A DNA stretch of 64,000 nucleotides from Letharia columbiana (GCF_014066305.1 NW_023501043.1:868001-932000); one strand, 5' to 3'; counted from the first letter of the stretch, positions 1-12,167 are shown. A program made the numbers and translations. The notes: generated by a model from the sequence alone, not told the origin.

Positions 1-143
1 TCTGTCAATAGGAACTTGAGAAGCTATTGTAAGCATGCGAGCTTACAGCATTAACGGTAAATGGTCGAAGAAGAATAAGACTGTTAGTTATGGCAAGTTT
101 TGAGGCGAGGGCAGTAGATGTGGCATCGTCCTCGCAATTTATC
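1..143. other. no feature recognised
   Basis: Moderate-GC DNA left of the dispersed repeat. No reading frame or repeat recognised. Confidence 0.4.
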
Positions 144-335
144 AAGCTCGAAATCTATCAAATATCCTTAAAATAATCAAATTTCGAGCTTGCTTTGACA
201 GCCCCTGCGATACAAGCTCTCGGAGAGCCCTCAAAGAGCCCCCAAAGGGTCCGAGGGGTTTTGGGGGGTGTCTCTGAGAATCAGACATAGTCAAAAACCA
301 GCACTTCGCAAGCTTTTCACTACAGAGAAGCCCGC
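144..335 (+). repeat. GC-rich dispersed repeat, left part of an interrupted copy
   Basis: This stretch matches 55228-55426 almost base for base, including the phrases TTTCGAGCTTGCTTTGAC and AAGCTTTTCACTAC. The copy is cut at CCCGC (331-335) by the 11.8-kb insertion and resumes at 12146 (CCCGCGCCCCAGCACATATT), exactly as the uninterrupted copy reads at 55422-55441. No coding potential was recognised. What the repeat itself is (LTR fragment, MITE or subterminal repeat) cannot be told from one full and one split copy. Confidence 0.75.
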
Positions 336-343
336 TACGGTGT

Positions 344-1855
344 GCCATATTGACAAACCATTTTTTTTATATTTTTTTATTTTTTTTATTTTTATTTTTT
401 TTATATAATTAAAATTAAAATTTAAATATAACTATTATAACTACTATAGTTACTATTATTACTTATTTAAATTATTTACTATTATAATCTATTCTAAGTA
501 ATTAATATTACGATATTATAGTCGTTCTCTATAGATTTAATATAGTAGATATCTCTACTAAGAGCTTATATATAATCTATTTTTATTCTAACGACATATA
601 TATCTAAGTAGTATACGATATTCCATCTAGACTATATAATATAGTAAAATATTTATTAGAAATATTATAAATTTCGTAATTAGTAACTAGCCACGGGCTA
701 TGCTATATCTTACTATAAGTAAGTTTAAATTTATTAAAATCTTTTAAAAATAATAAAAAATTTATAAGTTAATTTATAATTTTTTATAATTATAAGTATA
801 TAGTTTATTCTAATTTATAGCTAAAAACTATATATATATATCTAGAATTTATTAAATCTCTATTAATTTAATAAATTTACTTTTAAATAAATTTCTAGAT
901 TTCTTTTTTAGTATTTTAGAATATCGTATTTATCGCTATAATAATATAAGTAAGTAAGTAAATAAGTAAGTAAATAAGTAAGTAGATAAGTAAGTAGATA
1001 AGTAAAGATCTCGATTAATTAACGAGATATAACGATAGTAATATATATTATATAATTTTAAAAAGTATATTTAACGATAGCTAGAATTTATAGCTTAATT
1101 TAATATAAATAGTAAATAGCTAGATAAGCTAATAAGGTTATATTAATATAGACTTAAATAATAAAAATTCTAAATATAATAATAAGATTTAATAATAGCG
1201 AGATAAATTAGATATTATTATTAAGTATTATTAACGATAGCTATAATAAATAGTTTATTTTAATAAGAATACTAGATAGTTAGCTATAATTATAAGATTA
1301 TATTACTATTAAATTAAATAGTATATATAATAAGAATAAGATTAAATAAATACTAATTAAAGATTTACGCTATTTTACGAAATAAGAGTAATCTTAAAGC
1401 GTATTATAAAGGTAGCGAGCTTAAATTTTATATATTAATATCGTAAGTAAAGAAAGATATCGCTATTAATGGCTATAAATTATAATATTATAAATACTAT
1501 CTATTTTTAATTTATATTTAAATAATAGACTTATTTCGACGTTACTCTTTTATCTCTTTCTATAATATTTTTATTCTTAAGCGATATAATAGAAGTATTT
1601 CTCTTATAAGACTTAGACGAGTTTATCTTAAATAGTTAATATATAAGAAGCTTTTATAAATATATAGATTATATCTTATCGTCTTCTTCTTCTTTATTAC
1701 TCTTAGTCTTATCGCTATCTTTCTCTTTAATCTTAAAATCTTTCTCTTTAATTTCTTTTAACTTAAGACTATTAATTTTAATAACGTTATCTTATATTTT
1801 AATAACGGTATTTTATAAATTTTTATCTAAATTCATCTTTATTATATTATTATTA
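344..1855. other. AT-rich interior, no gene recognised
   Basis: This is the subterminal left part of the 11.8-kb element. It contains A/T homopolymer runs (360-410), a stretch shared with 38106-38320 (411-620), and a short TAAG-type tandem run (945-1005). All frames are closed by stops. If it once encoded the element's proteins, mutation has erased them. Confidence 0.5.
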
Positions 1856-2442
1856 ACGAGTTTAAATCTATAAATTAGATTTATAATCTATTCTTTTAAT
1901 TAGAGCTATCGAGTAATTTTAATAAGCGAACTTTAATAAGAAATATTTAAACTCTTTGCCTTTAAATAATTATAAGACTAAATCTTAAAATTATTAAATG
2001 ATTAAAATGTCTAAATTACACTCCATAATTTAAAGCTTTATAATTCAAAAAAAATCGAAATCTTTTAATAGAAAGCAAAAAAGTTATTCTGAAATTAAAT
2101 AGTATACACCTGTTTTTTAATCAGGGCTGTCGAGCGAACTTTGATGAGCGATATTTAGATTCCTTGCTTATTAATTATTATAAGACTAAATTTCAGAATT
2201 CTTAAAAATTTGGAAAGCGCAAACAGCGCTCCATAATTTAAAAAAGAAATCTCAGAATTTTAATAGAAAACAAAAAAGTTATTTTTATTGTGAATAACGT
2301 ACATCTGTTTTTTTATTAAGGGGCCTCGAAAGGGCTAGCGGGCTAACTCAGCCGGTCTAATCAAAGAGCGTAGTAACCCTAGATTTATAATTGGCTGCAC
2401 ATACAAATTTAAGGTTTTTTAGATTAGCTCTATCTTATTCTT
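1856..2442 (-). repeat. hairpin-ended repeat family H, inverted copy
   Basis: The copy starts with a mutated form of the hairpin end (ACGAGTTTAAATCTATAAAT) and finishes with AGCTCTATCTTATTC, the complement of the family's other end. It has internal blocks of about 200 bp carrying the CGAGCGAACTTTGATGAGCG phrase. Family H is non-coding and has more than ten copies in this window. Confidence 0.65.
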
Positions 2443-2772
2443 TTATATATATTAATTTATATATATACTAGATCTTAATAATACTTTAAACTCCGCTAAT
2501 ATAGGCTTACTCTTCTTTTTAATTTTATTCTTCTTTAATTTTAATTTTTTTTAGCTATCTTTTTACTATTTATATATAATTCGAATTTAATATTTCATAT
2601 ACTATAAAGAGTATATACTTATTCTTCTCTTTCTTATAGACTTAAAGAATATCGCGTATAAAATCGCTATTAAGAATATTAAGTAAAAAGCGATATAATA
2701 AAAAAGAAGAATTTTTATCGTCGATATAGAAAGAGAGTTATCGACGAGTTACTCGAGAATTATTAGTATATA

Positions 2773-3368
2773 TAATAGAATAAGATAGAGCTAAGCTTGA
2801 AAATCTTGAATTTATATATATAGTCAATTATAAATTCGAGTTCGCTACGCTCTTTAATTAGATCGGCTAACTCATCGCGGGTAAATAAATTAGCGTTCGC
2901 AATTATTAAAAAAATAGATATACGTTATTAACACATAGAATAACTTTTTTATTTTCTATTAACTTTTTAAGATTTTTTTTAAATTGTAGAATAGAATATG
3001 GGCTTTCAGATAAAATTTTTTTAGTCTTATAATTATTAAAGCGCAAGGAATTCAAATATCGCTTATCAAAGTTCGCTCACCAAATTTGCCGGCAGCCCTG
3101 ATAAAAAAATAGGTGTATATTATTTAATTTTAGAATAACTTTTTTATTTTCTATTAGCATCTTGAGATTTTTTTTCTCGAAATATAGCCTACAGCTTGAG
3201 CTTTTTAAAAATGAAAAAATTTCGAATTTAAGTCCTATAATTCTTTAAAGGCATAGAATTCAAATATCGCTTATCAAAAATCGCTCACCAAAGATCGCTT
3301 ATTAAATTTACTCGACAGCCCTAATCAAATAAAATAGTTATGAATTTAATTCATAGGCCTCTACTCGT
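2773..3368 (+). repeat. family H copy, about 0.6 kb
   Basis: It begins GAATAAGATAGAGCTAAGC and ends with the 3' hairpin ATGAATTTAATTCAT followed by AGGCCTCTACTCGT. Two internal units of about 200 bp are present. Next to the hairpin are clustered short repeats of the form ATCGCTCACCAAA. Confidence 0.75.
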
Positions 3369-3991
3369 TTTTATTAATATAGTTATTATAATTATTAGAA
3401 TTTATAATTAAGTTTTTATATAAAGTACTATTAGCTTTTAAATCGAATTCGATATATTAAAATCTTCTTTAAGATTAAATCTAGTTTATTTAAGTCTATT
3501 TTCTTAATACTTATTATACTTTATATAAAGAATTATTATTAAAATACGAAAGATCGTTAATAAACAATATTTTTAAGTATTATAATATCTTTTAGTTATT
3601 AAGAAGTATCGCTTATATATAATAGCTTTCGCGAGTATATAAAGAATATTATAAGTTATTTAAATAACTATAGAAGATTTATAGTTTAATTTCTTTTATT
3701 ATTTAAAATTAAAAGTTTTATTAGATTATTAAAAGAAGCTTTATAAAGATTAGAAGTAAGATTATAATTAGAATCATAATTAGAAGATTTATTATTTCTT
3801 CTATATTACTAAAACTAATTATCTCTATTCTTATTATTTAAATTCTTAATTCTTAATTTTATTACTTAATTAAGCGAATTCTTATTTAATCGATTTATTC
3901 GCTTAACTATTTATAATTAATTATTTATATACGCTTATACTCGAACTATAAAGAGTAATTACGGGCTACTATATAGGTGATATATATATTC
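3369..3991. other. AT-rich spacer, nothing recognised
   Basis: Heavily mutated AT-rich DNA with no frame of note and no terminus of a known repeat seen. Confidence 0.5.
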
Positions 3992-4139
3992 GTAAGGGAA
4001 ATCTTATCTGATCTCTTCAGGTTAGGATTAAAACCCTTACTTCCCTTTCTTCCGCTACCTTTACGATGCGTTTTAATCCTTCTACCACATTCGTGCCTCA
4101 ATTCCTCTCTCAAGCCTCCAATTTAGTGATTTCCCTTAC
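3992..4139. repeat. 148-bp MITE-like element with 12-bp TIRs
   Basis: GTAAGGGAAATC (3992-4003) is answered by its exact reverse complement at 4128-4139. A second inverted pair lies inside (GGATTAAAAC / GTTTTAATCC). The segment and the following roughly 190 bp have ordinary base composition while everything around is AT-rich, so it arrived after the block was mutated or escaped by being short. A target duplication could not be fixed. No coding potential. Confidence 0.6.
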
Positions 4140-5080
4140 TTATCTCTAGGGGGTCGACTCGTATAGCTGTATATTGGCGAGCGAGTATTAACTCAGAAGA
4201 TTCGTCTAAATGATCCATCTAGCGGCCGTCTTTACCTCTCTTGAGAATGTTAGAATATCGCTAGTTTCAGACTCTCTTATTAAGATTCGTCTCTTTTCTA
4301 CCCAATAATTCATTACTTATATTAATATATTAATAATTTTAAAATATTCTTTTAAGCGCTTCTTAATAGATCTTCGCTTATAACTATTTTTTAATATTAA
4401 TTTTTTAATATAATTCTTTTAATTTTATATTATTATAATTTTAGAGATAAAAACGTAGCTTATTTATATAGAAAATCTAAATTTAATTAAATTCGATTAT
4501 AATAGATAGCTAATTTCTCGCTAGTTGTCTTAAAAATTTTTAATTTTTTCTTTAAGAAATTCTTTTTCTTCTTAAATTTTTAAGTTCTTTATTTATATGA
4601 TTAAAGATATAATTAATAAATATTAAAGATTTTATAATTATAATCTTCTTTTCTTTACTTATCAGATTTATAAAAAGATCTAATAAGCTAAATTAAATAT
4701 TAAACTTATTAGAGATTAATCGAAAATTATTTAAACGTCTAAATTATAATTTCTATTTATAATTACTTTTTATTATTTAATCTTAAGTAAATAGCTGATC
4801 TATTTTTTAAGAAATATATAATATTAATAAAAAGAAGTAAAGCGCGAATTAATATCTAATAAGTTTATTTTTAATAGGTCTTAATATTCTAAAAAAGCTT
4901 AAAAGAGTCTTTTTAATAATATTACTTCTTTTTAAAAGAGTAACATTTATTTAATATTAAAATATTCTTATCTTAAAGTTATTTAATTTATAATATAAAT
5001 TTTTTTTATATAGTAATTACTAGTATTAATATATATAATAACTTTTTAAATCTTAATATAATTAATTAGTATATATAATA
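4140..5080. other. unmutated patch followed by AT-rich DNA
   Basis: 4140-4330 has normal composition and may belong to the same small insertion as the MITE before it. 4331-5080 is AT-rich and closed in all frames. No gene recognised. Confidence 0.45.
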
Positions 5081-6125
5081 GAATAAGATAGAGCTAAGCT
5101 AAAAAATCTTAAATTTATATATATAGCTAATTATAAATTTAGGGTTACTACGCTCTTTAATTAGATCGACTAAGTTATCGCGAATAAATAAATTAGCGTC
5201 CGCAACTATTAAAAAAATAGATATACGTTATTAACACATAGAATAACTTTTTATTCTCTATTAAAATTTTAAGATTTCTTTTTTAAATTATAGAACGAAG
5301 TTTAGGCTTTCAGAAAAAAAAAAAATTTCTAAATTTAGTCTTATAATTATTAAAGCGCAAGGAATTCAAATATCGCTCACCAAAGTTCGCTCGACAGCCG
5401 GACAGCCTTAATCAGATACACATTATTTGATTTTAGAATAACTTTTTTGTTTCCTATTAAAACTTTGAGATTTATTTTTTAAATTGTAGAACGAAATGTG
5501 GGCTTTGAGATAAGAGAAAAACTTTTAAATTTAGTCTTATAAATATTTAAAGATAGAGGATTTAAATATCGCTTATTAAAAATTATTTACTTTATTAAGA
5601 ACACTCTTTCATATAAGCTCAAATAGTCGAGTGGTAATAATTTAAATAAATTTCGAAACTATTCCGCTCCGTCCTCGGTTCGAATCCATTAATCTCTCTC
5701 GCTAAAAAATTGAATCGTAGAATAATAAAATCGTAGAATTCGTAAAAATCGTAAAACTAATAAAAAATTTATAAATTTTAAAAATAATAATAATAGTAAT
5801 TAAGATAAAAAGACTATAATAGAAGTTAAAATTAACTTCTTATTAATTAAATGTAAATTAATTTCAAGTTAATTAACTTTCTAGAAATCTATTATTAATA
5901 TAACTTCTTCTTTTTCTATTAAAGTTCTACTACTTTTTTTTAAATTATAGAACTTAATCTACGCTTTCTAATAATTTTAAATTTTTAAAATTTAATCTTA
6001 TATTTTAAGTAAATCTTAAATTAGAATATTTTCACTCTTCGAAGTTCGAGAATCGATTTCAATCTCGAAATCAGATTTAAAAATAAATTACTTTCTATGA
6101 ATTTAATTCATGGGAATAAACTTGT
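5081..6125 (+). repeat. family H copy, about 1.05 kb, with tRNA-like module
   Basis: It has the GAATAAGATAGAGCTAAGC start and ends in the ATGAATTTAATTCATGG hairpin followed by GAATAAACTTGT. It is longer than the 0.6-kb copies because it carries an additional block with a tRNA-like module (5611-5703) and a stretch rich in CGTAAAA-type short repeats. Confidence 0.7.
5611..5703 (+). other. tRNA-derived (Pol III promoter-like) module
   Basis: TAGTCGAGTGG (5624-5634) matches the consensus of a tRNA A box, and GGTTCGAATCC (5677-5687) is a perfect B box at normal intragenic spacing. A convincing acceptor stem and a T-run terminator are lacking, so this is a relic or a SINE-like promoter rather than a working tRNA. 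The same module is found at 7705-7790, 10585-10672 and, inverted, at 40975-41060, and more degraded near 8140, always at the same place inside family H. Confidence 0.65.
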
Positions 6126-6949
6126 TTTATAATAAAATAATTATTTAATATTTAATTTTTCGATAGAGAAGGAATTATTAAACAATATAATATAATTAAT
6201 ATAGATATTCTTAAGTTAAATCGAGCTATAAGTATTAAACTTTAAATTAATATTAGATAGTCTTTTAATAGTTTTCTCTATAATATACTAGATAGTTAAT
6301 ATTAATTAAGGTTATTAACGACGATAATAAGATTTATAAATATTATATTATAGCTTTAAAAGATCTTTATAAGTAGATTAATAAGAGAAGTATACTCTAT
6401 AGAGCTTATATAAAATAAGTAATTAATTTTATATATTAAAAAGTAAAATATAGACGTAATATCTAGACTTCGAATAAATTTAATTTATTTAAAAATATAA
6501 TATTTAAGATATTATCAAGTTATTTATTAATTTACTAGGGAAATAGAGGCCTTATTTAATATAAGAGTAATATAAGATATATATTTCTTTAAATAATAAA
6601 AGAGTATTAATCGAGAAGACTAAATATTAATTATTATTATTATTAATCGATATATAAATTCTTAAAGAATAATTCTTATTATTTAATTTTATAAGAAGAA
6701 GATTATCTAGCTAGTCTATAAGCTTTTCGAATTTCTTATTTCATCGAATACTATTAAAGACTTTTATAATCTTTATAAAAGACTTCTAAAATTTAACTTT
6801 TTTTAATTTTATTAATATTAAAATAAGACTATAAATATTTAAAGTTAGATATTATTTTATCTACTTTTTAAGAAGTATAAAAGTATAATTATATATATAT
6901 CTTTCTAATTCTTTCTTTTTAAATATATTCTTTATTAATATATATTAAA
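6126..6949. other. AT-rich spacer, nothing recognised
   Basis: Mutated AT-rich DNA between two family H copies. No usable frame. Confidence 0.5.
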
Positions 6950-8572
6950 GAATAAGATAGAGCTAAGTTGAAAAATCTTAAATTTATATATATAGTCAAT
7001 TATAAATTCGAGGTTATTACGCCTTTTGGCTAGACTATCTAAGTCAGCCCGCTAGCCCTTTCGAGGCCCCTTATTAAAAAAATAGATATACGTTATTCAC
7101 AAATAGAATAACCTTTTTATTTTCTATTAAAATTTTGAGATTTTTTTATTAATTATAGACCGTAGCTTGCGCTTTTCAGAGATTCAAAATTATTAAAAAT
7201 CTTTATTTTAGTATTATAATTATTAAAGGGCAAGGACCTCAAATATCGGTTATCAAAGTTCGCTTACCAAATTTACCGACAGCCCTAATAAAAAAACAGG
7301 TATACATTATTTGATTTTAGAATAACTTTTTTTTTCTATTGAAATTTTAGGATTTTTTTTTAAATTATAGACCGTTGTTTGTACTTTTTAATAATTTAAA
7401 AGTTATATAATTTAGTCTTATAATTATTAAAGGGCAAGGACCTCAAATATCGCTTATCAAAGTTCGCTTATCAAATTTACCGACAGCCCTAATTAAAAAA
7501 CAGATGCACATTATTTGATTTTAGAATAACTTGTTTGTTTTTTATTAAAATTTTAGGATTTTTTTATGAAATTATAGAACGTACTTTGCGCTTTTGAATA
7601 AAAAGATAGCTGTTAAATTAAGTCTTGTAAATGTTTCAAGATAAAGAATTCAAATATCGCTTATTAAAATCTTATTTACTCTATTAAGAATACGGTTTAA
7701 TATAAGTTTAAATAGTCGAGTAGTAATAACTTTAATAAAATTCGGAATTATTTCGCTTCGTCCTCGGTTCGAATCTATGAATCTTTCTCGCTAAAAAATC
7801 GTAAAATTGTAAAAATTCGTAAAATTCGTATAATTAATAAAAATTCGTATAATTAATAAAAATTCTATAAAATATAAAAGATCTATAACAGATATTAAAA
7901 TTAACTTCTTATTAATTAAGTTTAAATTAATTTAAATCTAATTAACTCTCGAGAATCTTATTACTAATATAACTTCTCTTTTTTCTATTAATTTCTTTTT
8001 TTTAAATTTATAAAACGTAATTTACGCTTCTAAATAAAAGATAATTATCAAATTTAATCTTATAAGTATTTAAAGATAAGGAATTCAAATATCGCTTACT
8101 AACCTATTTACTCTTTTAAGAATTTTTCTTAATATAATCTTAGATAGTCGAATAATAATAATTTTAATAAGATTCGAAATTATTTTAATCTATTCTCGTT
8201 ATTAATTTCTCTTAAAATTAATAAAATTAATACAAACTGTAAAAATTATAATTAATATAAAAAAATGATAATAGATATTAAATTTAACTTCTTATTAATT
8301 AAATCTAAATTAATTTGAAGTTATTTAACTCTTTAGAAACTTATTATTAATATAACTTTTCTTTTTTCTCTTTAAAATTTACTATTATTTTTATCAGTTA
8401 TAGAACTTCTTTTATACTTTTAAATAAATTAAGATTTATAAAATTCGATTTTATAGTTCCAAGTAAATCTTAGATTAAAATATTTTCACTCTTCGAGAGT
8501 CGAATTCAATCTCGAAATTAGATTTAAAAATTAATTACTTTTTATAAATTTAATTCATAGGCTTAAACTTGT
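6950..8572 (+). repeat. family H copy, about 1.6 kb, with two tRNA-like modules
   Basis: The start GAATAAGATAGAGCTAAG and the 3' hairpin with the tail AGGCTTAAACTTGT delimit it. At least four internal units of about 200 bp follow each other, then a tRNA-like block (7705-7790) and a second, more degraded one (about 8125-8210). Length variation between family members comes from the number of these blocks. Confidence 0.7.
7705..7790 (+). other. tRNA-derived module, second copy
   Basis: A-box-like TAGTCGAGTAG at 7713-7723 and B-box-like GGTTCGAATCT at 7766-7776. One C to T change in the B box relative to the copy at 5677 is consistent with later mutation. Confidence 0.6.
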
Positions 8573-8840
8573 TATTAAAGTAGTTAAATTAAATTTAAGC
8601 GATTAATTTTTTTTATAATATTACTATAACATATTCGCGAGTAGATACTTATTTAGATTATATATTTTTACTTTTTAGTAAAGTATATTAATAAACTTAA
8701 AATCAGATACGCTATTATACTCTATAATCAGTTTTTTATAAATTTATATAAGAATTATAGTCTATTAATAGTTATATATAAATAATTATTTTATAAATAA
8801 ATCTTATAAACGTTTTAATTATCAATTAGTATATATAATA

Positions 8841-9413
8841 GAATAAGATAGAGCTAAGCTATAAAACCTTAAATTTGTATATACAGCCAATCATAAATTT
8901 AGGATTACTATCCTCTTTGGTTAGATCGGCTAAGTCATCGCGGGTAAATAAATTAGCGTCCGTAATCATTAAAATCTCTTATCTTACTTTTAATCATTTA
9001 ACAACTTTACTATTTTCTATCAAATTTTTGAGGTTTTTTTTTAGAATTATAGAATAAAATGTGGGCTTTTAGGTAAAAAAAGAATTATGAAATTTGGTCT
9101 TATAACTATTAAAGCTCGCTCGACAGCCGGACAGCTCTGAAGCCTCTGATTAAAAAACAGGTACACATTATTTTATTTTAGAATAACTTTTATGTTTTCT
9201 ATTAAGATTTTAAGATTTCTTTTTTAAATTATAGAACGAAATGTGGGCTTTCAGACAAAGAAAGAGTAATAAAATTTGGTCTTATAATTATTAAAGCGCA
9301 AGGAACTCAAATATCGCTCACCAAAGATCCCTTACCAAAGATCGCTCACCTATTTACTCGATAGCCCTAATCAAGAAAAAGATTATGAATTTAATTCATA
9401 GGCTTTTACTCGT
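8841..9413 (+). repeat. family H copy, about 0.57 kb
   Basis: Short form with the usual start and a 3' hairpin followed by AGGCTTTTACTCGT. Three adjacent short repeats of the type ATCGCTCACC sit just inside the hairpin end (9312-9352). A 60-codon frame at 8875-9057 overlaps its left end and is not considered a gene. Confidence 0.7.
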
Positions 9414-9852
9414 AAATTTATAATAGTTTAATCGAATTAATATTATATAAATAGCGTATAGAGTAATAATATCTATAAGCCGATTTTTTATAAAGTAACG
9501 TTTTCTTCTTTAATAGATTAAAGAAGATTATTTAACGTTCTAGTATAAAGGATTATAATTATATTTACTATACTTTAATACGTTAGTTAGCTATACTTTT
9601 ACTAAATATCTAATACTTATTAATAATTAAATTCTCTTTTAATTAATCTTTCTATATTATATATAATTAATAAAATATATTAATAATAAGAATAATCTTA
9701 GTATCTCGATTTAAATTAATTTTTTTTAGATATAATCTTATACTCTTTTATATACTATAGAAATTATTTAACGATATTAATAGCTATATATACGAAGACT
9801 CTTATATTATAAAGCTATATAAATCTATATAATTTTATTAATATATATAAAA
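9414..9852. other. AT-rich spacer, nothing recognised
   Basis: Mutated AT-rich DNA with no recognisable feature. Confidence 0.5.
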
Positions 9853-11118
9853 GAATAAGATAGAGCTAAGCTAAAAACTCTTAACTTTATATATATAGTT
9901 AATTATAAATTCGGATTCGCTACGCTCTTTGGTTAGACCGGCTGAGTCAGCCCGATAGCCCTTCCGCGCCTTCTTATTTAAAAAGTAGATGTACGTTATT
10001 TACATATAAAATACCTTTTTTATCTTCTATTGAAATTCTAAGATTATTTCTTTCAATTATAGAGCAAGGATTGTGCTTTTCAATGAGGGAAAAGTTTTGA
10101 AATTCGGTCTTATAATTATTCAAGGATAAGGACCTCAAATATCGCTTATCAAAGTTCGCTCACCAAATTTACCGACAGCCCTAATCAAAAAACATATACA
10201 CATTATTTGATTTAGAATAACATTTTTATTTTCTATTAAAAAGATTTAATTCTTTTTTTAAATTATAGAACGTAATATGAGTTTTTAGATAAAAGATTAA
10301 TTACTAAATTTAGTGTTATAAATATTTAAACGCAAATAATTCAAATATCGCTCTTCAAAGTTCGCTTAACAGCCCTAATCAAAAAATAGATATACATTAT
10401 TTTTAGAATAATTTTTTTATTTTCTATTAAAATTTTAGGATTTTTTTTTAAATTATAGAACGTAGTCTACGCTTTCAAATGAAAAAAGAATTATAGAATT
10501 GAGTCTTATAAATATTTAAAGATAAAGAGTTCAAATATGACTTATTAAAAACTTATCTACTTTATTAAGAACACCCTTTAATATAAGCTTAGATAGTCGA
10601 GTAGTAATAATTTTAATAATTTTCGAAACTATTTCGCTTCGTCCTCGGTTCGAATCCGTAAATCTCCCTCGCTAAAAAATCGTAAAATTATAAAAATCGT
10701 AAAAATCGTAAAATCGTAAAATCGTAGAAATTATAAAATTGTAAAATTCGTAAAAATAATAGAAACTCTATAAATTGTAAAAATAAAAATAAAATAGAAT
10801 AATAAGTATAAACTATAATAGATATTAAAATTAACTTCTTATTAAAAAAAATAAAATTAATTTAAAGTTAATTAACTCTCTTTAAACTTATTATTAATAT
10901 AACTTCTCTTTTTCTATTAAAATCTTTTAACTCTTTTTTTGAAATTATAGAACGTAACTTTCGCTTTTAAATAATCTAAGAATTATAAAATTCGATCTTA
11001 TAGTTTTAAGTAAATCTTAAATTAAAGTATTTTCACTCTTCGAGAGTCGAATTCAATCTCGAAATCAGATTTAAAAATTAATTACTTTTTATGAATTTAA
11101 TTCATAGGCCTAAACTTA
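9853..11118 (+). repeat. family H copy, about 1.27 kb, with tRNA-like module
   Basis: Standard start, several internal units of about 200 bp, a tRNA-like module, a CGTAAAA-rich stretch, then the 3' hairpin ATGAATTTAATTCAT with the tail AGGCCTAAACTTA. Confidence 0.7.
10585..10672 (+). other. tRNA-derived module, third copy
   Basis: A-box-like TAGTCGAGTAG at 10594-10604 and perfect B box GGTTCGAATCC at 10647-10657, with the flanking TCTCCCTCGCTAAAAAAT conserved with the other copies. Confidence 0.65.
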
Positions 11119-12120
11119 TAAGAGTATATATTAATAACGATATAGATCTAAATACTAGTAGTCTCTAGTTTATAATAAGCGTTAATTAATTATATAGCAT
11201 TAAAATTAATTATTAAAAACTTCTTTCTTCTATACTATTTTTCTTATATCTATAATTAACGTTAATTAAATCGATAATTATCATAAGTTATCTCAGGGCA
11301 CACTTATAGGGCTACTAGCGTAGGCTTGGCACCGCACATATCTATCTACAGACCACATAGATTAATTAATATCTTTTATATCATATATATATATATGAGT
11401 TAAATCATAATAATTCCTTAATAATAATTCTTAAAAAGTATATAAGATTATTTCTCGATATAATAATATTATTATAATAAAAGTATATATATAGATATAT
11501 AAAACTATAGCTATTAATAGTATTTATATTTAAATACTCTTTTATAATATAAATAATCTTCTTATTCTAAACGCGAGTATTCTTTAACGTATACTTTCTT
11601 TTTAATCTTATTTTTAATCTTAATTCTCGAAGCTTTTTTAAAGTTATACGTAGTTTCTAGTTCTTTAATACTATTAAAATCTTTTTATTATTTATAATCT
11701 ATTAAAAAAATAGAGTTATAATTAAAATATCGCGAAGCGTTTTATCTTTATACTCTAGTCTATTATAGCGTACTTTATCTTAAGCTTTAATATATTTTTT
11801 AAATATACTATCGCTAATAATAAGATTACGTTAAATAAATAAAATTCGTTAAATTTTATTATATTCGATACTTAAATTAAGAAAGCTTAGAATAAATTAT
11901 TTATATAACTTTATATATTTTAAAGATCGCTCTATAATTAGTATTATAGTAATAAGATAAGAGATAAATAAATCGATTATATAATATTACGAATATAATT
12001 AATAGTAGTATAAGATTAATTAAGTGTATAATTATTAACTATAATAAATATAAATAGAATATTTAGATATAGTGAGATAGATTTGATTGGGCAAAAAAAA
12101 AAAAAAAAAAGAGTAAAAAC
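11119..12120. other. AT-rich right interior of the 11.8-kb element
   Basis: AT-rich DNA with one short normal-composition patch (about 11290-11365) and an A-run next to the right terminus (12092-12110). No gene recognised. Confidence 0.5.
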
Positions 12121-12167
12121 CGTTTTGTCAATATGGCACACCGTACCCGCGCCCCAGCACATATTTC

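Larger units (their letters stand above)
336..12145. mobile_element. 11.8-kb AT-rich element with 22-bp terminal inverted repeats
   Basis: The left end reads TACGGTGTGCCATATTGACA (336 on) and the right end (12145 backwards on the minus strand) reads the same 22 bases. CCCGC occurs on both sides (331-335 and 12146-12150) but only once in the uninterrupted copy of the target repeat at 55.42 kb, so it is a 5-bp target-site duplication. The interior is extremely AT-rich and holds nested hairpin-ended repeats, tRNA-like modules and one small unmutated MITE. No open frame over about 75 codons and no recognisable protein survives, so the transposase class is unknown. The strong TpA richness fits RIP (inference; no index computed). 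The left terminal 300 bp recur at 38054-38330, so this is a repeated family. Confidence 0.75.

Noticed and set aside
5611..5703. Functional tRNA gene
   Set aside because: The A and B boxes are good but acceptor and anticodon stems do not fold convincingly by eye and there is no T-run terminator; the module recurs inside repeats.
8875..9057. 60-codon gene in the AT-rich block
   Set aside because: It lies across the left end of a family H repeat, and similar frames appear at other copies by shared sequence only.
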